Source: an uncultured Eubacteriales bacterium
GTDB taxonomy: Bacteria; Bacillota; Clostridia; Christensenellales; UBA1242
Assembly: GCA_948949055.1 (NCBI GenBank)
Contig: CARBWQ010000013.1
Coordinates: forward strand, 1-11,366
DNA: 11,366 nt
Reading direction: 5' to 3'
Position numbers and translations under genes: made by a program
Shown: one piece after another, positions 1 to 6,850 of the stretch
How positions within the stretch are numbered: position 1 is the stretch's first letter
Layout: every line of letters starts with the position of its first letter
Notes under the pieces: generated by a model
The model's database searches: none
What the model saw: only the letters and a program-made list of their open reading frames with translations
Told to the model about the DNA's origin: nothing

Positions 1-558
1 GGTGGAATGGCAGAAAGTTGCGTGAGAGAGGGATATCTAAATCCAAATGCTGGTTTTATTGTGTTTGAGAAAAAAGAATATAATGAAGATGGCGTCTGCC
101 TAGATAGACTTCTAGGTCAAGCCTATGTTTGGTATGATCAAGAAACTAAGACAGTTTGCTATGATAATATAGAAGTGCCAGACAAGGTAATTAATGAACT
201 CGAAAAAACTGATGGAGATATTACAGCAGATGATTTTATAAACGCTGTTGTTAAATCGGCTGAGGCGATTATGTCTAAAATGAACAGCATGGGCATTGAA
301 GTTGATAGAGTGACTACTGGCGAAGGATATAATGATTTGCGTAGAGAACTTGATAAAAGATTTGAGAAAGAATATTATCCAAAATCAAAGCAAAGAAATA
401 GTATGATCTATACTGATGCTGACAAAGCACAATATATTATCAAAAAATATGATAAAGTTTCAAATGCTTATTCTAACGTGATAAGAGAAACAATCGGGAA
501 AGCAAAAAAAGACATCAAAAGTACTATAAATAACAGTTTAGATGATTATGAGTTATAA
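1..558 (+). CDS. C-terminal part of a large protein, paralogue of the 936-aa protein in this window (5' end outside)
   Basis: The reading frame is open from base 1, and the codons before the ATG at 7 already encode Gly-Gly that aligns with its paralogue, so this ATG is internal and the gene starts outside the window. The 185 visible residues align throughout with residues 745-936 of the protein at 6851-9661, roughly half identical by eye. Shared blocks include GGxxESCVxxGYxNPNAGF, LGQAxVWYD, KTVCYDNIE, RVTTGxGYNDL and SDA/TDA-x-x-AQYIIKxYD. The alternating strand and helix pattern (two hydrophobic strands, a long helix, then the RVTTG strand) is reminiscent of a GNAT acetyltransferase fold, but no acetyl-CoA loop can be assigned, so this is only a guess. 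No signal peptide or membrane segment is visible in this part. It ends in TAA with no clear terminator before the next gene. Function unknown. Confidence 0.85.
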   Translation, partial: GGMAESCVREGYLNPNAGFIVFEKKEYNEDGVCLDRLLGQAYVWYDQETKTVCYDNIEVPDKVINELEKTDGDITADDFINAVVKSAEAIMSKMNSMGIEVDRVTTGEGYNDLRRELDKRFEKEYYPKSKQRNSMIYTDADKAQYIIKKYDKVSNAYSNVIRETIGKAKKDIKSTINNSLDDYEL

Positions 559-645
559 AAATTCCAAAACTCTACGGATAGTGGGTGTAAAATTTTATAT
601 TTTTATAGTAAAATAAAATTGAATGAAAGCTATAAGGAGGGTGAA

Positions 646-1257
646 ATGGATTTGAAGAAAACGGGTAAATTTATAGCCGAGCAGAGAAAGCTGAAAAATT
701 TAACGCAGGCAAAGCTTGCTCAAATTCTTTCTGTCAGCGAAAAGACAATCTCAAAATGGGAATGTGGCAATGGATTTCCAGATACAACATTGGTTTTGCC
801 ATTATGTGAGGCGTTGGGGATTTCAGCGAACGAACTTTTATCAGCTAAACGACTTGACAAAGATGAATACAAAGAGAAAGCAGAACAAAATCTTTTATTG
901 ATGAAAGCGAGAGAGGTTTCTTCTAATAAAAAGATGCTTGCACTTGAATTGATTGTGGGCTATATGTCAACTCTTAATTTTCTAGTGTTAATTTTTGTAG
1001 CATCATTTGTTATACCAATTCTTGCTTGGCAAATTGTAGTGATAGTATTTGCCTTCATAAATCTACTTTTAGGTGTAGGAATAGCTCTTAAAATTGAAAG
1101 GGAGGTAGGCTTTTATGAATGTGAAAAATGTCACCATAGGTATGTACCTACCTTTAAAAGCTTTATCTGGTCTATGCACATTGGAAGAACTAGATATTTA
1201 AAATGTCCAAAATGTGGAAAGTATAGCTGGAATAAAAAACAACTTAATGATAATTAA
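646..1257 (+). CDS. XRE-family regulator with two membrane helices and a C-terminal zinc ribbon
   Basis: A 203-residue protein. I chose the ATG at 646 because AAGGAGG lies at 634-640 with a 5-base gap; the in-frame TTG at 619 has no such site and would place this SD inside the gene. Residues 7-61 form an HTH_3/XRE domain (EQRKLKNLTQAKLAQIL, SEKTISKWE, ending in an IS-x-NELL motif). Residues about 103-149 are two hydrophobic helices. Residues 159-190 carry CxxC...CxxC (C159, C162, C187, C190), a zinc ribbon surrounding HIGRTRYLKC. This HTH, membrane and zinc-ribbon layout is a familiar Firmicutes type, presumably a membrane-held repressor with an unknown signal. It stands alone, with 88 bases to the gene upstream and a terminator just downstream. 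No convincing promoter was found. Family assignment is strong; the target genes are unknown. Confidence 0.88.
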   Translation: MDLKKTGKFIAEQRKLKNLTQAKLAQILSVSEKTISKWECGNGFPDTTLVLPLCEALGISANELLSAKRLDKDEYKEKAEQNLLLMKAREVSSNKKMLALELIVGYMSTLNFLVLIFVASFVIPILAWQIVVIVFAFINLLLGVGIALKIEREVGFYECEKCHHRYVPTFKSFIWSMHIGRTRYLKCPKCGKYSWNKKQLNDN

Positions 1258-1267
1258 TTATTAAAAT

Positions 1268-1297
1268 AGCTTTGGCTTAATTGTCAAAGTTTTTTTT
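1268..1297 (+). terminator. Rho-independent terminator after the XRE regulator
   Basis: Stem 1270-1276 (CTTTGGC) pairs with 1283-1289 (GTCAAAG) with one G-U pair. The loop is TTAATT and a run of eight T follows at 1290-1297. The stem can extend by two pairs at the base. It lies 10 bases past the regulator's stop, so it separates this gene from the dipeptidase gene. Confidence 0.85.
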
Positions 1298-1330
1298 GGC
1301 ATAAATAGAAAAAGTTTCATACTTAATATT

Positions 1331-2167
1331 ATGGTAGATTTTAAAATATGCGATTGTCATAATGATTTTTTGACAGAACTTAATCTTGCTGACGCTAAGG
1401 AATATATTGAAAAATGCAGGAAAGAAAATGTTGAAATAATATCTTCTTCCTTTTGGACCAGTAAGATGACCAAGAAAAAGATTAAAGAGGAAATAGGTGG
1501 TCGGGCAAAATTAGTGAAGGAATTTGGTCAGAATCTCTTGTTTCATGTTGAAGATTTATGGTGGATAGAAGAAGGTGATTTAAAGGATTTTGTAGAGTTA
1601 AATCCCTTTTCATGTTCTTTGACATGGAATGATGCAAACGATTTGGCAGGTGGAGCCTTTTCTAATGGCAAGTTGACGGCATGGGGAAGAAAGTGCTTGG
1701 ACACTTTAATAGAAAGTAATGTCCTAATTGATACTGCGCATTTAAATAGGCAGAGTTTTGATCAGGTGACTAAAATTGTTGGCAAAAATTTATATTGTTC
1801 GCACACTGGGCTATATGGAGTAAAAAGACATAGACGTAATTTGACTGACAGGCAGATAGAAAAAATTGTAAAATCAAATGGTTTTATAGGGCTGTATTTT
1901 TATGACAAAGCTGTAAAAATTGGTGACGAATTTGAAATTTTAGATATAGTAAAATCGCTAAAATATTTTACCTCTCATTGGGGAATTGACAATATAGGCA
2001 TTGGCACCGATTTTTATGGAATAGAAAATTATCCAAAAGATTTAAAATGTTATGCTGACTTTTTTAACTTAGTAGCTGTTATGCAAGATGAAGGTTTTGA
2101 TGAAAATGAAATTAAAAAAATCTTTTATCAAAATTTTAAAAACTTTTGCTCGCGAATAAATCATTAG
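1331..2167 (+). CDS. Membrane dipeptidase-like metallopeptidase (peptidase family M19)
   Basis: A 278-residue protein of the renal-dipeptidase family, zinc enzymes that split dipeptides, including D-containing ones. All expected metal-site positions can be seen: H10 and D12 (DCHND), E74 (FHVED), H137 (IDTAH) and H158 (CSHTG). The RRNLTD segment at 168-173 and D227 (GIGTDFYG) match the substrate-side Arg and Asp of the family. SLTWND at 96-101 and LTAWG at 115-119 are further family landmarks. No signal peptide or membrane anchor is present, so it is probably cytoplasmic. At 278 residues it is shorter than the usual 310-400. The ATG at 1331 must be at or near the true start because the first motif follows at once, yet no SD precedes it, and a terminator lies just upstream. 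Its stop overlaps the SD of the M14 gene, so the pair is co-translated and likely shares a role in peptide breakdown. Confidence 0.88.
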   Translation: MVDFKICDCHNDFLTELNLADAKEYIEKCRKENVEIISSSFWTSKMTKKKIKEEIGGRAKLVKEFGQNLLFHVEDLWWIEEGDLKDFVELNPFSCSLTWNDANDLAGGAFSNGKLTAWGRKCLDTLIESNVLIDTAHLNRQSFDQVTKIVGKNLYCSHTGLYGVKRHRRNLTDRQIEKIVKSNGFIGLYFYDKAVKIGDEFEILDIVKSLKYFTSHWGIDNIGIGTDFYGIENYPKDLKCYADFFNLVAVMQDEGFDENEIKKIFYQNFKNFCSRINH

Positions 2168-2175
2168 GAGGATAA

Positions 2176-3027
2176 GTGAAAATAGAACAACTGGAAAACT
2201 TACTAAAAGAAATGGATGAGTATTTTCAGATAAAAGTCATTGGGAAGTCTGTACTTGGGAAAAATATTTATTCAATAAATAAAGAGTTTGACCCAGAATA
2301 TAAATGGGTGCTTGTTACTGGGGGAATACATGCAAGAGAACATCTTTCCACCGACCTTATTTGTAAGCTTATTGAACTTGGCAAGGATAAAAAACTTAAA
2401 TATAATATTTCTTTTGTTCCTCTTGTCAATCCAGATGGGGTAATGCTCTGTATTGATGGAATAAACAGTTTAAGCTCTCAGTTGCAAGAAAAGCTTATAA
2501 GCTTAAACGGAAGCAAAGATTTTTCTCTTTATAAGGCAAATATAAATGGAGTTGATTTAAATAATAATTGGCAGGCAAATTGGGAAAATAAGTTCACTGA
2601 TAAAGTTGCGCCAGCCAGTCAGGGTTATTATGGAATTGAATCAATGTCAGAACCGGAGGTGAAGAGTTTAGCAGACTGGGCATTATCACTTGACCTTTTC
2701 TTGACATTAAGTTATCACTTGAAAGGAGAGGAAATCTATTTTGATTTTTTTCAAGATGATATAAGTTACAAAAGAGATAAAAAGGTAGCTGAGGTTTTTT
2801 CAAAAAGCACCCACTATAAAATAAAATCCACCCAAGCTTGTAGTAGTGGAGGTTTTAAGGATTGGTGTGTGATGACTTTGAAAGTCCCTTCGCTTACTAT
2901 TGAACTGGGCGATGACAAATTTACTCATCCATATCCTCAAAGTGAACTCACAAACATATTTAATAAAAACAAAAACTTTTTTAATGATGTTGAGAAAGCA
3001 TTAAAAATATATCAAAATTATATGTAA
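2176..3027 (+). CDS. Zinc carboxypeptidase, peptidase family M14 (gamma-D-glutamyl-diamino-acid peptidase-like)
   Basis: A 283-residue cytoplasmic protein starting at GTG; AGGAGG at 2166-2171 overlaps the upstream stop codon with a 4-base gap. Zinc ligands are H52 and E55 (HARE, in GGIHAREHLSTD) and H181 (SYHLKGEEIYF). NPDG is at 85-88 and the catalytic glutamate is E243 (LTIELG). The DLNNNW motif at 127-132 corresponds to D-x-N-R-N-W of carboxypeptidase A: the first Asn is kept but the position of Arg145, which binds the substrate carboxylate, is Asn130. YHxxGEEIY and GGFKDW resemble bacterial M14 enzymes acting on gamma-D-Glu-diaminopimelate bonds of peptidoglycan fragments; that substrate is inferred. 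Together with the M19 dipeptidase it would suit murein peptide recycling. A terminator follows directly. Confidence 0.87.
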   Translation: MKIEQLENLLKEMDEYFQIKVIGKSVLGKNIYSINKEFDPEYKWVLVTGGIHAREHLSTDLICKLIELGKDKKLKYNISFVPLVNPDGVMLCIDGINSLSSQLQEKLISLNGSKDFSLYKANINGVDLNNNWQANWENKFTDKVAPASQGYYGIESMSEPEVKSLADWALSLDLFLTLSYHLKGEEIYFDFFQDDISYKRDKKVAEVFSKSTHYKIKSTQACSSGGFKDWCVMTLKVPSLTIELGDDKFTHPYPQSELTNIFNKNKNFFNDVEKALKIYQNYM

Positions 3028-3030
3028 GAA

Positions 3031-3072
3031 AAAAGGTGGCGATAAATTAATTATAGATTTTAGTCACCTTTT
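3031..3072 (+). terminator. Terminator-like hairpin after the M14 gene
   Basis: AAAAGGTGGC at 3031-3040 pairs with GTCACCTTTT at 3063-3072 (one G-U pair) around a 22-base AT-rich loop. The A-run and T-run at the two ends would allow termination in either direction. It begins 3 bases past the stop codon and abuts the extended -10 element at 3074. Confidence 0.6.
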
Positions 3073-3073
3073 G

Positions 3074-3082
3074 TGATATAAT
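3074..3082 (+). promoter_or_regulatory. Extended -10 promoter (TGATATAAT)
   Basis: TGATATAAT is a perfect TGn-TATAAT extended -10 element, so the weak match at the -35 position (TAGATT, 3054-3059) need not matter. It is followed by GGAG at 3101-3104, spaced 6 bases before an ATG at 3111 that opens a 9-codon ORF. The same 12-base string TGATATAATAAA recurs at 3295-3306 before the next large gene. Confidence 0.5.
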
Positions 3083-3110
3083 AAAATTAATAAAATGATT
3101 GGAGACGTCT

Positions 3111-3227
3111 ATGACTAAAAAGTTAGATATGAAAGAATGACCAAAATTGATAGAGGCTTTTACTTATTATCTTTTAATTTTATTATTGATATATAAAACA
3201 AAATTGCTAAATCTAATATTAGAGTAA
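3111..3227 (+). pseudogene. Possible remnant of a small membrane-peptide gene, interrupted by TGA after nine codons
   Basis: An ATG at 3111 with GGAG six bases upstream and an extended -10 promoter opens a reading frame of nine codons (MTKKLDMKE) ending in TGA at 3138-3140. The same frame then continues without another stop to TAA at 3225-3227, encoding PKLIEAF followed by a strongly hydrophobic stretch typical of one membrane helix, and then KTKLLNLILE. The pattern of charged start, helix and charged tail suggests a 38-residue membrane peptide broken by one nonsense codon. Alternatively it is a 9-codon leader peptide, or chance. The competing antisense ORF at 3160-3288 cannot easily be real at the same time. 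TGA is not read as Trp elsewhere in the window, so read-through is unlikely. Confidence 0.25.
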
Positions 3228-3288
3228 ACTCTACAAAAAATAATGCAATTCCACTTAAAGTTGAGTTGAAAAATTCCATTTTTGCCAT
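3160..3288 (-). CDS. Possible 42-residue membrane peptide antisense to the 3111 frame
   Basis: From the ATG at 3288 (reading leftward) a 42-codon frame ends in TAA. It begins MAKMEFFNSTLSG, has a hydrophobic segment long enough for one membrane helix (about residues 13-36), and ends KLKDNK, the general shape of small membrane proteins and type I toxins. There is no SD before either ATG (3288 or 3279), and the frame is closed by a stop just upstream. It lies divergent from the large gene at 3328 and overlaps the interrupted plus-strand frame. Hydrophobic chance frames are common in AT-rich DNA, so this is speculative. Confidence 0.18.
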   Translation of the reverse strand: MAKMEFFNSTLSGIALFFVEFTLILDLAILFYISIIKLKDNK

Positions 3289-3294
3289 TATTTA

Positions 3295-3303
3295 TGATAT
3301 AAT
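3295..3303 (+). promoter_or_regulatory. Extended -10 promoter of the HTH-protease gene
   Basis: TGATATAAT is again a perfect extended -10 element. Transcription would start near 3310, giving a leader of under 20 bases that contains little beyond the SD (AAGGAGG, 3313-3319). No good -35 match is seen 17 bases upstream (TCCATT). Confidence 0.55.
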
Positions 3304-3327
3304 AAATTTATCAAGGAGGAACAGGCT

Positions 3328-6243
3328 TTGAAAAAATACGGCCATATAATAGCCAAATTAAGGAAAAAACAAGGACTAACCCAAGCACAGTTAGGTCAAA
3401 TGCTTAATGTATCTTATCAAGCTGTATCTAAATGGGAAAATAATTTATCTGAGCCCGATTTAGAAACTATTGAAAAAATGACAAGTATTTTTAAAATATC
3501 TATATCTGAGTTTTTTGATTTGGTTAAAAATCCAGACAAAATAAATGTTGATGGACACAAACAAGAGCAAACAGTGAGGAACAATATACTAAAAACAAAG
3601 CCTTGGTATGTTATTGCTGGTTTAAGTATCTTGGTTATAGTTCTCGCATTATGTGCATTTTTAATACCTGTTAAATATTCAAGTGAGAAGATATATTCAA
3701 TGGTAGATCCTTCTGTCTTTTGTATTACAGCAGAAGGTCCTTCAACAAAACAAGCTGGCTCTGGATTTTTTATTAATAATACTGGTTTAGCTGTAACAAA
3801 TTATCACGTTATCGAAAATTGCACAAGTGGGAAAATACAGTTAAATAATGGAAAAACATATAATATAGATAAACTTGTTGGATGTGACGAGGAGAGAGAT
3901 ATCGCCATTATTCAAATTGAAATAAATAATTCTAAGTCAGTTAAATTTGCAGATAGCAACAAGTTGTCTGTTGGCGAAGTTGTTTATGCAATAGGCTATC
4001 CAGAATCTTTTCAGTTGGGAAGCGCTGACAGCACATTCACACAAGGCATAATTTCAAAAACAAATTTTACTTATGAAGGAAAAAACTATATTCAAACAAC
4101 AGTTGACATGACACATGGAAATAGTGGAGGCGTTCTTGTCAACCAACAAGGAAAGGCTATTGGCATTACAACTTTAATGCTAACAAATGGAATTGTCGAT
4201 TATATGAATATGGCCATTCCTATAAATAAAGTTAAAGATATAAAACAAAATATAAATATTTCTTTACAAGAATATTATCAAATGCATAAAACTTTTAATT
4301 TTTATAGCGATGGAATTACCATAGGCAAACAAAACTTTGTTAGTGGGAATAAAATCATCCCGATTGAAGAGCCAACAAAAATAGGCTACACTTTTGAAGG
4401 GTGGTATACTGATTTGACTTACAAAGACAAATTTAATTTTGATTTGCCTGTGACTGACCAAGTTGCTTGTTATGCGAAATGGACACCAAACAGTTATACA
4501 ATTAAGTTTGATTCTAATGGTGGAATAGGAACTATGAATGATGTAAATGCGATCTACGACGTATCACTATCACTTCCTTATCTTGCTTTTGACTATCCTT
4601 ATCATGCTTTTGACCATTGGATAGTGCAAAATGGAGAAGAAACTTATTTGGACGGTCAAGTAGTTAAAAATCTTACAAGTGAAAATGGTGGAATTATAAC
4701 TCTGGTTGCTGTATGGGAAAAAGAAAAGTACACGATTCAATTTGACGGGAATGATGCCGATAGAGGATCAATGCAAAAAATTCAACTTGAAATTGATGAA
4801 ATAATAAATCTGCCAACAGTTGAGTTCTCTAAGACAGGATACCTATTTAAAGGCTGGCAATTGGGTGACAGAACTTTTCAAGATGGAGAAGAAATAACGA
4901 AACTTGGCAAAGCCAACCAAGTTATCACTTTTGTTGCAATTTGGGAGCCTATCACTTACTTTATAGAATTTCACGCAAACAACGGAACAAATGAAGTGAT
5001 TAGACAAGAGGTTAAATATTTTCAAACTGTAAAACTCAATAAAAATTCATTTACTTATTTGGAAGAGGAAAAAGTCTTTGAAAATTGGATATTGGAAAAT
5101 GGCAATTCTACACAATACTTTACAGATCAACAGGAAGTTTCAAACTTGACAACAGTCAACAATCAAACTTTGATTTTTAAAGCCAATTGGATTGATTTTT
5201 ACTATATCATAAAATATGATACAAATGGAGGAGAAGGCACTTTCCGTGATGAAAAAGTCGTAAGACATTCTTCACATTATTTTCCTAATATTACACCTTC
5301 GAAAACTGGATATACATTTCTAAATTGGAGATATGGTGAACTTACAATAGGCAGTAATAATAGAATGGAAGACGTAGACTTTGGCATAGATGTTAAACCA
5401 ATGGAAATAGTCTTTGTTGCCGAGTATAAAGCAAACACTTATACTGTTAATTTTTATGAAAGTGATAAAATAAATGGACAAAATATAAATTATATCAATC
5501 TTTTAGGTACTCAGGAAATGACTTATGATCTGCCAGCTAAATTAAGAGATGATTTTACTATTCCGGGCAGAAAAATTAAGGCTTGGGTACAGAATCATTA
5601 CAATGGATCAAACTATTACGGAATTATGCTTGGATTAGACATTGAGCATAGTAACCTTACTACGTATAGAACTGTCGATCTTGTAGCTGAATGGGTGGGA
5701 GTTGAGTTTGATATCGTTTATCATAATCTTAAAGGTACTGACGATGAAACAACTTCTACTGTGCGATATAAGTATAACGAAGCATGGGAACCAACCTCTG
5801 TGATCAATAGTGTAACCAGTTTGCCAACTTTACATGGCTATGTGTTCACTGGTTGGACATTTAACGATATATTCTATGATTTAGAAAGAGGAATTTTCTA
5901 TGCTGGCGATATGATGGTAGAAGAAAATGGAACATATCATATTTACGCAAATTGGGAGAAAGCTCCTACAAGCACAATAGAGTTTTATGGAAATGGTGGC
6001 GAAGGCGAAATGGAAAGTATAGTTGTTTATACAAATGAAAAATATTTTTTGCCTGAGTGCTTATTTACAAGAGAAGGTTATACTTTTAGATTTTGGTCAA
6101 TCAACAAAGAGTGCGATGTGGATAATCCATCTTATCAAGATTTCAATAGATATACTCCAAATTATGATATAAGTTTTGCGATTAAGGCTGGTGAAACGAT
6201 AACCATGTGGGCTAATTGGTTGAAGATTGAAGAGAGTGCATAG
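3328..6243 (+). CDS. Transmembrane fusion protein: XRE DNA-binding domain, membrane helix, HtrA/trypsin-like protease, InlB B-type repeats
   Basis: A 971-residue protein starting at TTG, with AAGGAGG at 3313-3319 and an 8-base gap; no better start exists. Residues 7-64 are an XRE HTH (LRKKQGLTQAQLGQML, SYQAVSKWE). Residues 92-115 are one hydrophobic helix, which with the preceding basic segment predicts N-terminus inside. Residues 125-310 are a trypsin-like domain of the HtrA type: H160 (TNYHV), D191 (ERDIAII) and S266 (GNSGG) complete the triad, with GSGFFI and GYPE as further landmarks. There is no PDZ domain. Residues 321-964 hold about eight InlB B/Flg_new repeats marked by GYTFxGW and AxW. 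No LPXTG sorting signal is seen, so the membrane helix is the anchor. It would bind DNA inside and act as protease or adhesin outside. Operon partner: the small membrane gene at 6252. Domain calls are firm; the joint function is unknown. Confidence 0.9.
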   Translation: MKKYGHIIAKLRKKQGLTQAQLGQMLNVSYQAVSKWENNLSEPDLETIEKMTSIFKISISEFFDLVKNPDKINVDGHKQEQTVRNNILKTKPWYVIAGLSILVIVLALCAFLIPVKYSSEKIYSMVDPSVFCITAEGPSTKQAGSGFFINNTGLAVTNYHVIENCTSGKIQLNNGKTYNIDKLVGCDEERDIAIIQIEINNSKSVKFADSNKLSVGEVVYAIGYPESFQLGSADSTFTQGIISKTNFTYEGKNYIQTTVDMTHGNSGGVLVNQQGKAIGITTLMLTNGIVDYMNMAIPINKVKDIKQNINISLQEYYQMHKTFNFYSDGITIGKQNFVSGNKIIPIEEPTKIGYTFEGWYTDLTYKDKFNFDLPVTDQVACYAKWTPNSYTIKFDSNGGIGTMNDVNAIYDVSLSLPYLAFDYPYHAFDHWIVQNGEETYLDGQVVKNLTSENGGIITLVAVWEKEKYTIQFDGNDADRGSMQKIQLEIDEIINLPTVEFSKTGYLFKGWQLGDRTFQDGEEITKLGKANQVITFVAIWEPITYFIEFHANNGTNEVIRQEVKYFQTVKLNKNSFTYLEEEKVFENWILENGNSTQYFTDQQEVSNLTTVNNQTLIFKANWIDFYYIIKYDTNGGEGTFRDEKVVRHSSHYFPNITPSKTGYTFLNWRYGELTIGSNNRMEDVDFGIDVKPMEIVFVAEYKANTYTVNFYESDKINGQNINYINLLGTQEMTYDLPAKLRDDFTIPGRKIKAWVQNHYNGSNYYGIMLGLDIEHSNLTTYRTVDLVAEWVGVEFDIVYHNLKGTDDETTSTVRYKYNEAWEPTSVINSVTSLPTLHGYVFTGWTFNDIFYDLERGIFYAGDMMVEENGTYHIYANWEKAPTSTIEFYGNGGEGEMESIVVYTNEKYFLPECLFTREGYTFRFWSINKECDVDNPSYQDFNRYTPNYDISFAIKAGETITMWANWLKIEESA
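4288..6219 (+). repeat. Coding repeat array: about eight InlB B-type (Flg_new) modules
   Basis: Within the 971-residue protein, modules of about 65-85 residues start near residues 321, 389, 467, 543, 626, 703, 793 and 883. Typical modules read YxIxFxxNGG near the start, GYTFxGW in the middle and AxW at the end; modules 4 and 6 lack the canonical central motif. The modules differ widely in sequence and length, so this is an old, diverged repeat array and not a recent tandem expansion. Such modules are known as beta-grasp-like stalk or binding units on Gram-positive surfaces. Confidence 0.8.
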
Positions 6244-6251
6244 GAGCAGTT

Positions 6252-6719
6252 ATGAAAATTATTATCAATAATGAAAATACAAACAATAAGGATCTTTACT
6301 ATGAAGAAGGGTTTTGGACTGGAAAACGCACAGTGAAATATGACGGAGCTATTTTGCCAAAAGTGAAAAGAGGAAGCTATGAATATAAAAATGGCGAAAT
6401 TACTGAAATATTTAAAATTAAAGGCAACCAACTTGCTGGCATCAAAATAAAAATGTTTGGAAGTGAGGTTGAGATTGTAAGGAAGATTACTTGGCAAGAA
6501 ATCATTATGTCAATTTTAGTTTTCCTTCCTGGATTTTTGTTCGGAGCGATAGGTGGTGCAATCGGTGGACTTTTAGGATTTACAAATTTAGTGATTATAA
6601 GACAAGTCGATAAAATTTATCTAAAAATAATTTTCTCCATTCTTTTCATGGCTATTGGTTTGTTATTAAGTTATATTCTTGCAGTTTTAGTTTTTAAAAT
6701 AGTTTTTACTTATTTTTAA
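6252..6719 (+). CDS. Small membrane protein of unknown function, coupled to the HTH-protease gene
   Basis: A 155-residue protein. AGGAG at 6242-6246 overlaps the stop codon of the upstream gene and lies 5 bases before the ATG, so the two are translationally coupled. Residues 1-80 are soluble and rich in Lys, Tyr and Gly (YYEEGFWTGKRTV, IFKIKGNQLAGIKI). Residues 83-112 form a helix with a glycine zipper (GAIGGAIGGLLG at 98-109), and residues 122-153 form a second, longer hydrophobic segment. There is no signal peptide. I recognise the general type as hypothetical membrane proteins of gut Firmicutes but know no function. Its place suggests it could be a partner, inhibitor or assembly factor of the membrane protease. 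It ends 9 bases before a strong terminator. Confidence 0.75.
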   Translation: MKIIINNENTNNKDLYYEEGFWTGKRTVKYDGAILPKVKRGSYEYKNGEITEIFKIKGNQLAGIKIKMFGSEVEIVRKITWQEIIMSILVFLPGFLFGAIGGAIGGLLGFTNLVIIRQVDKIYLKIIFSILFMAIGLLLSYILAVLVFKIVFTYF

Positions 6720-6728
6720 CATAGCTAT

Positions 6729-6768
6729 AAAAAAGAGCCCAATCCTTTATAAAGGTTGGGTTCTTTTT
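6729..6768. terminator. Bidirectional terminator between convergent genes
   Basis: AAAAAGAGCCCAA at 6730-6742 pairs with TTGGGTTCTTTTT at 6756-6768. The stem continues past a bulged T through CCTTT/AAAGG to a tiny AT loop. A-run on the left and T-run on the right let it work for both the + operon ending at 6719 and the - gene ending at 6851. Confidence 0.88.
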
Positions 6769-6850
6769 AAATTAACTTGTATTAACATAATTTAATGTAA
6801 AGGTGAAAATTATTTCAATTAATTAAGATGAAGATTTTATTCGGATTTGG

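Noticed and set aside
7..558. Complete 183-residue gene starting at the ATG at 7
   Set aside because: The frame is open through base 1, the two preceding codons align with the paralogue, and no SD precedes the ATG. It is the tail of a longer gene.
619..645. TTG start at 619 for the XRE regulator
   Set aside because: The strong SD at 634-640 would then be inside the gene, and the ATG at 646 has ideal spacing and gives a typical XRE N-terminus.
3111..3227. TGA read as tryptophan (alternative code), which would make the small frame whole
   Set aside because: All recognised proteins use TGG for Trp at many sites, including the 971-residue one, and none contains in-frame TGA. The lack of TGA among nine stop codons is expected for an AT-rich genome of this size.
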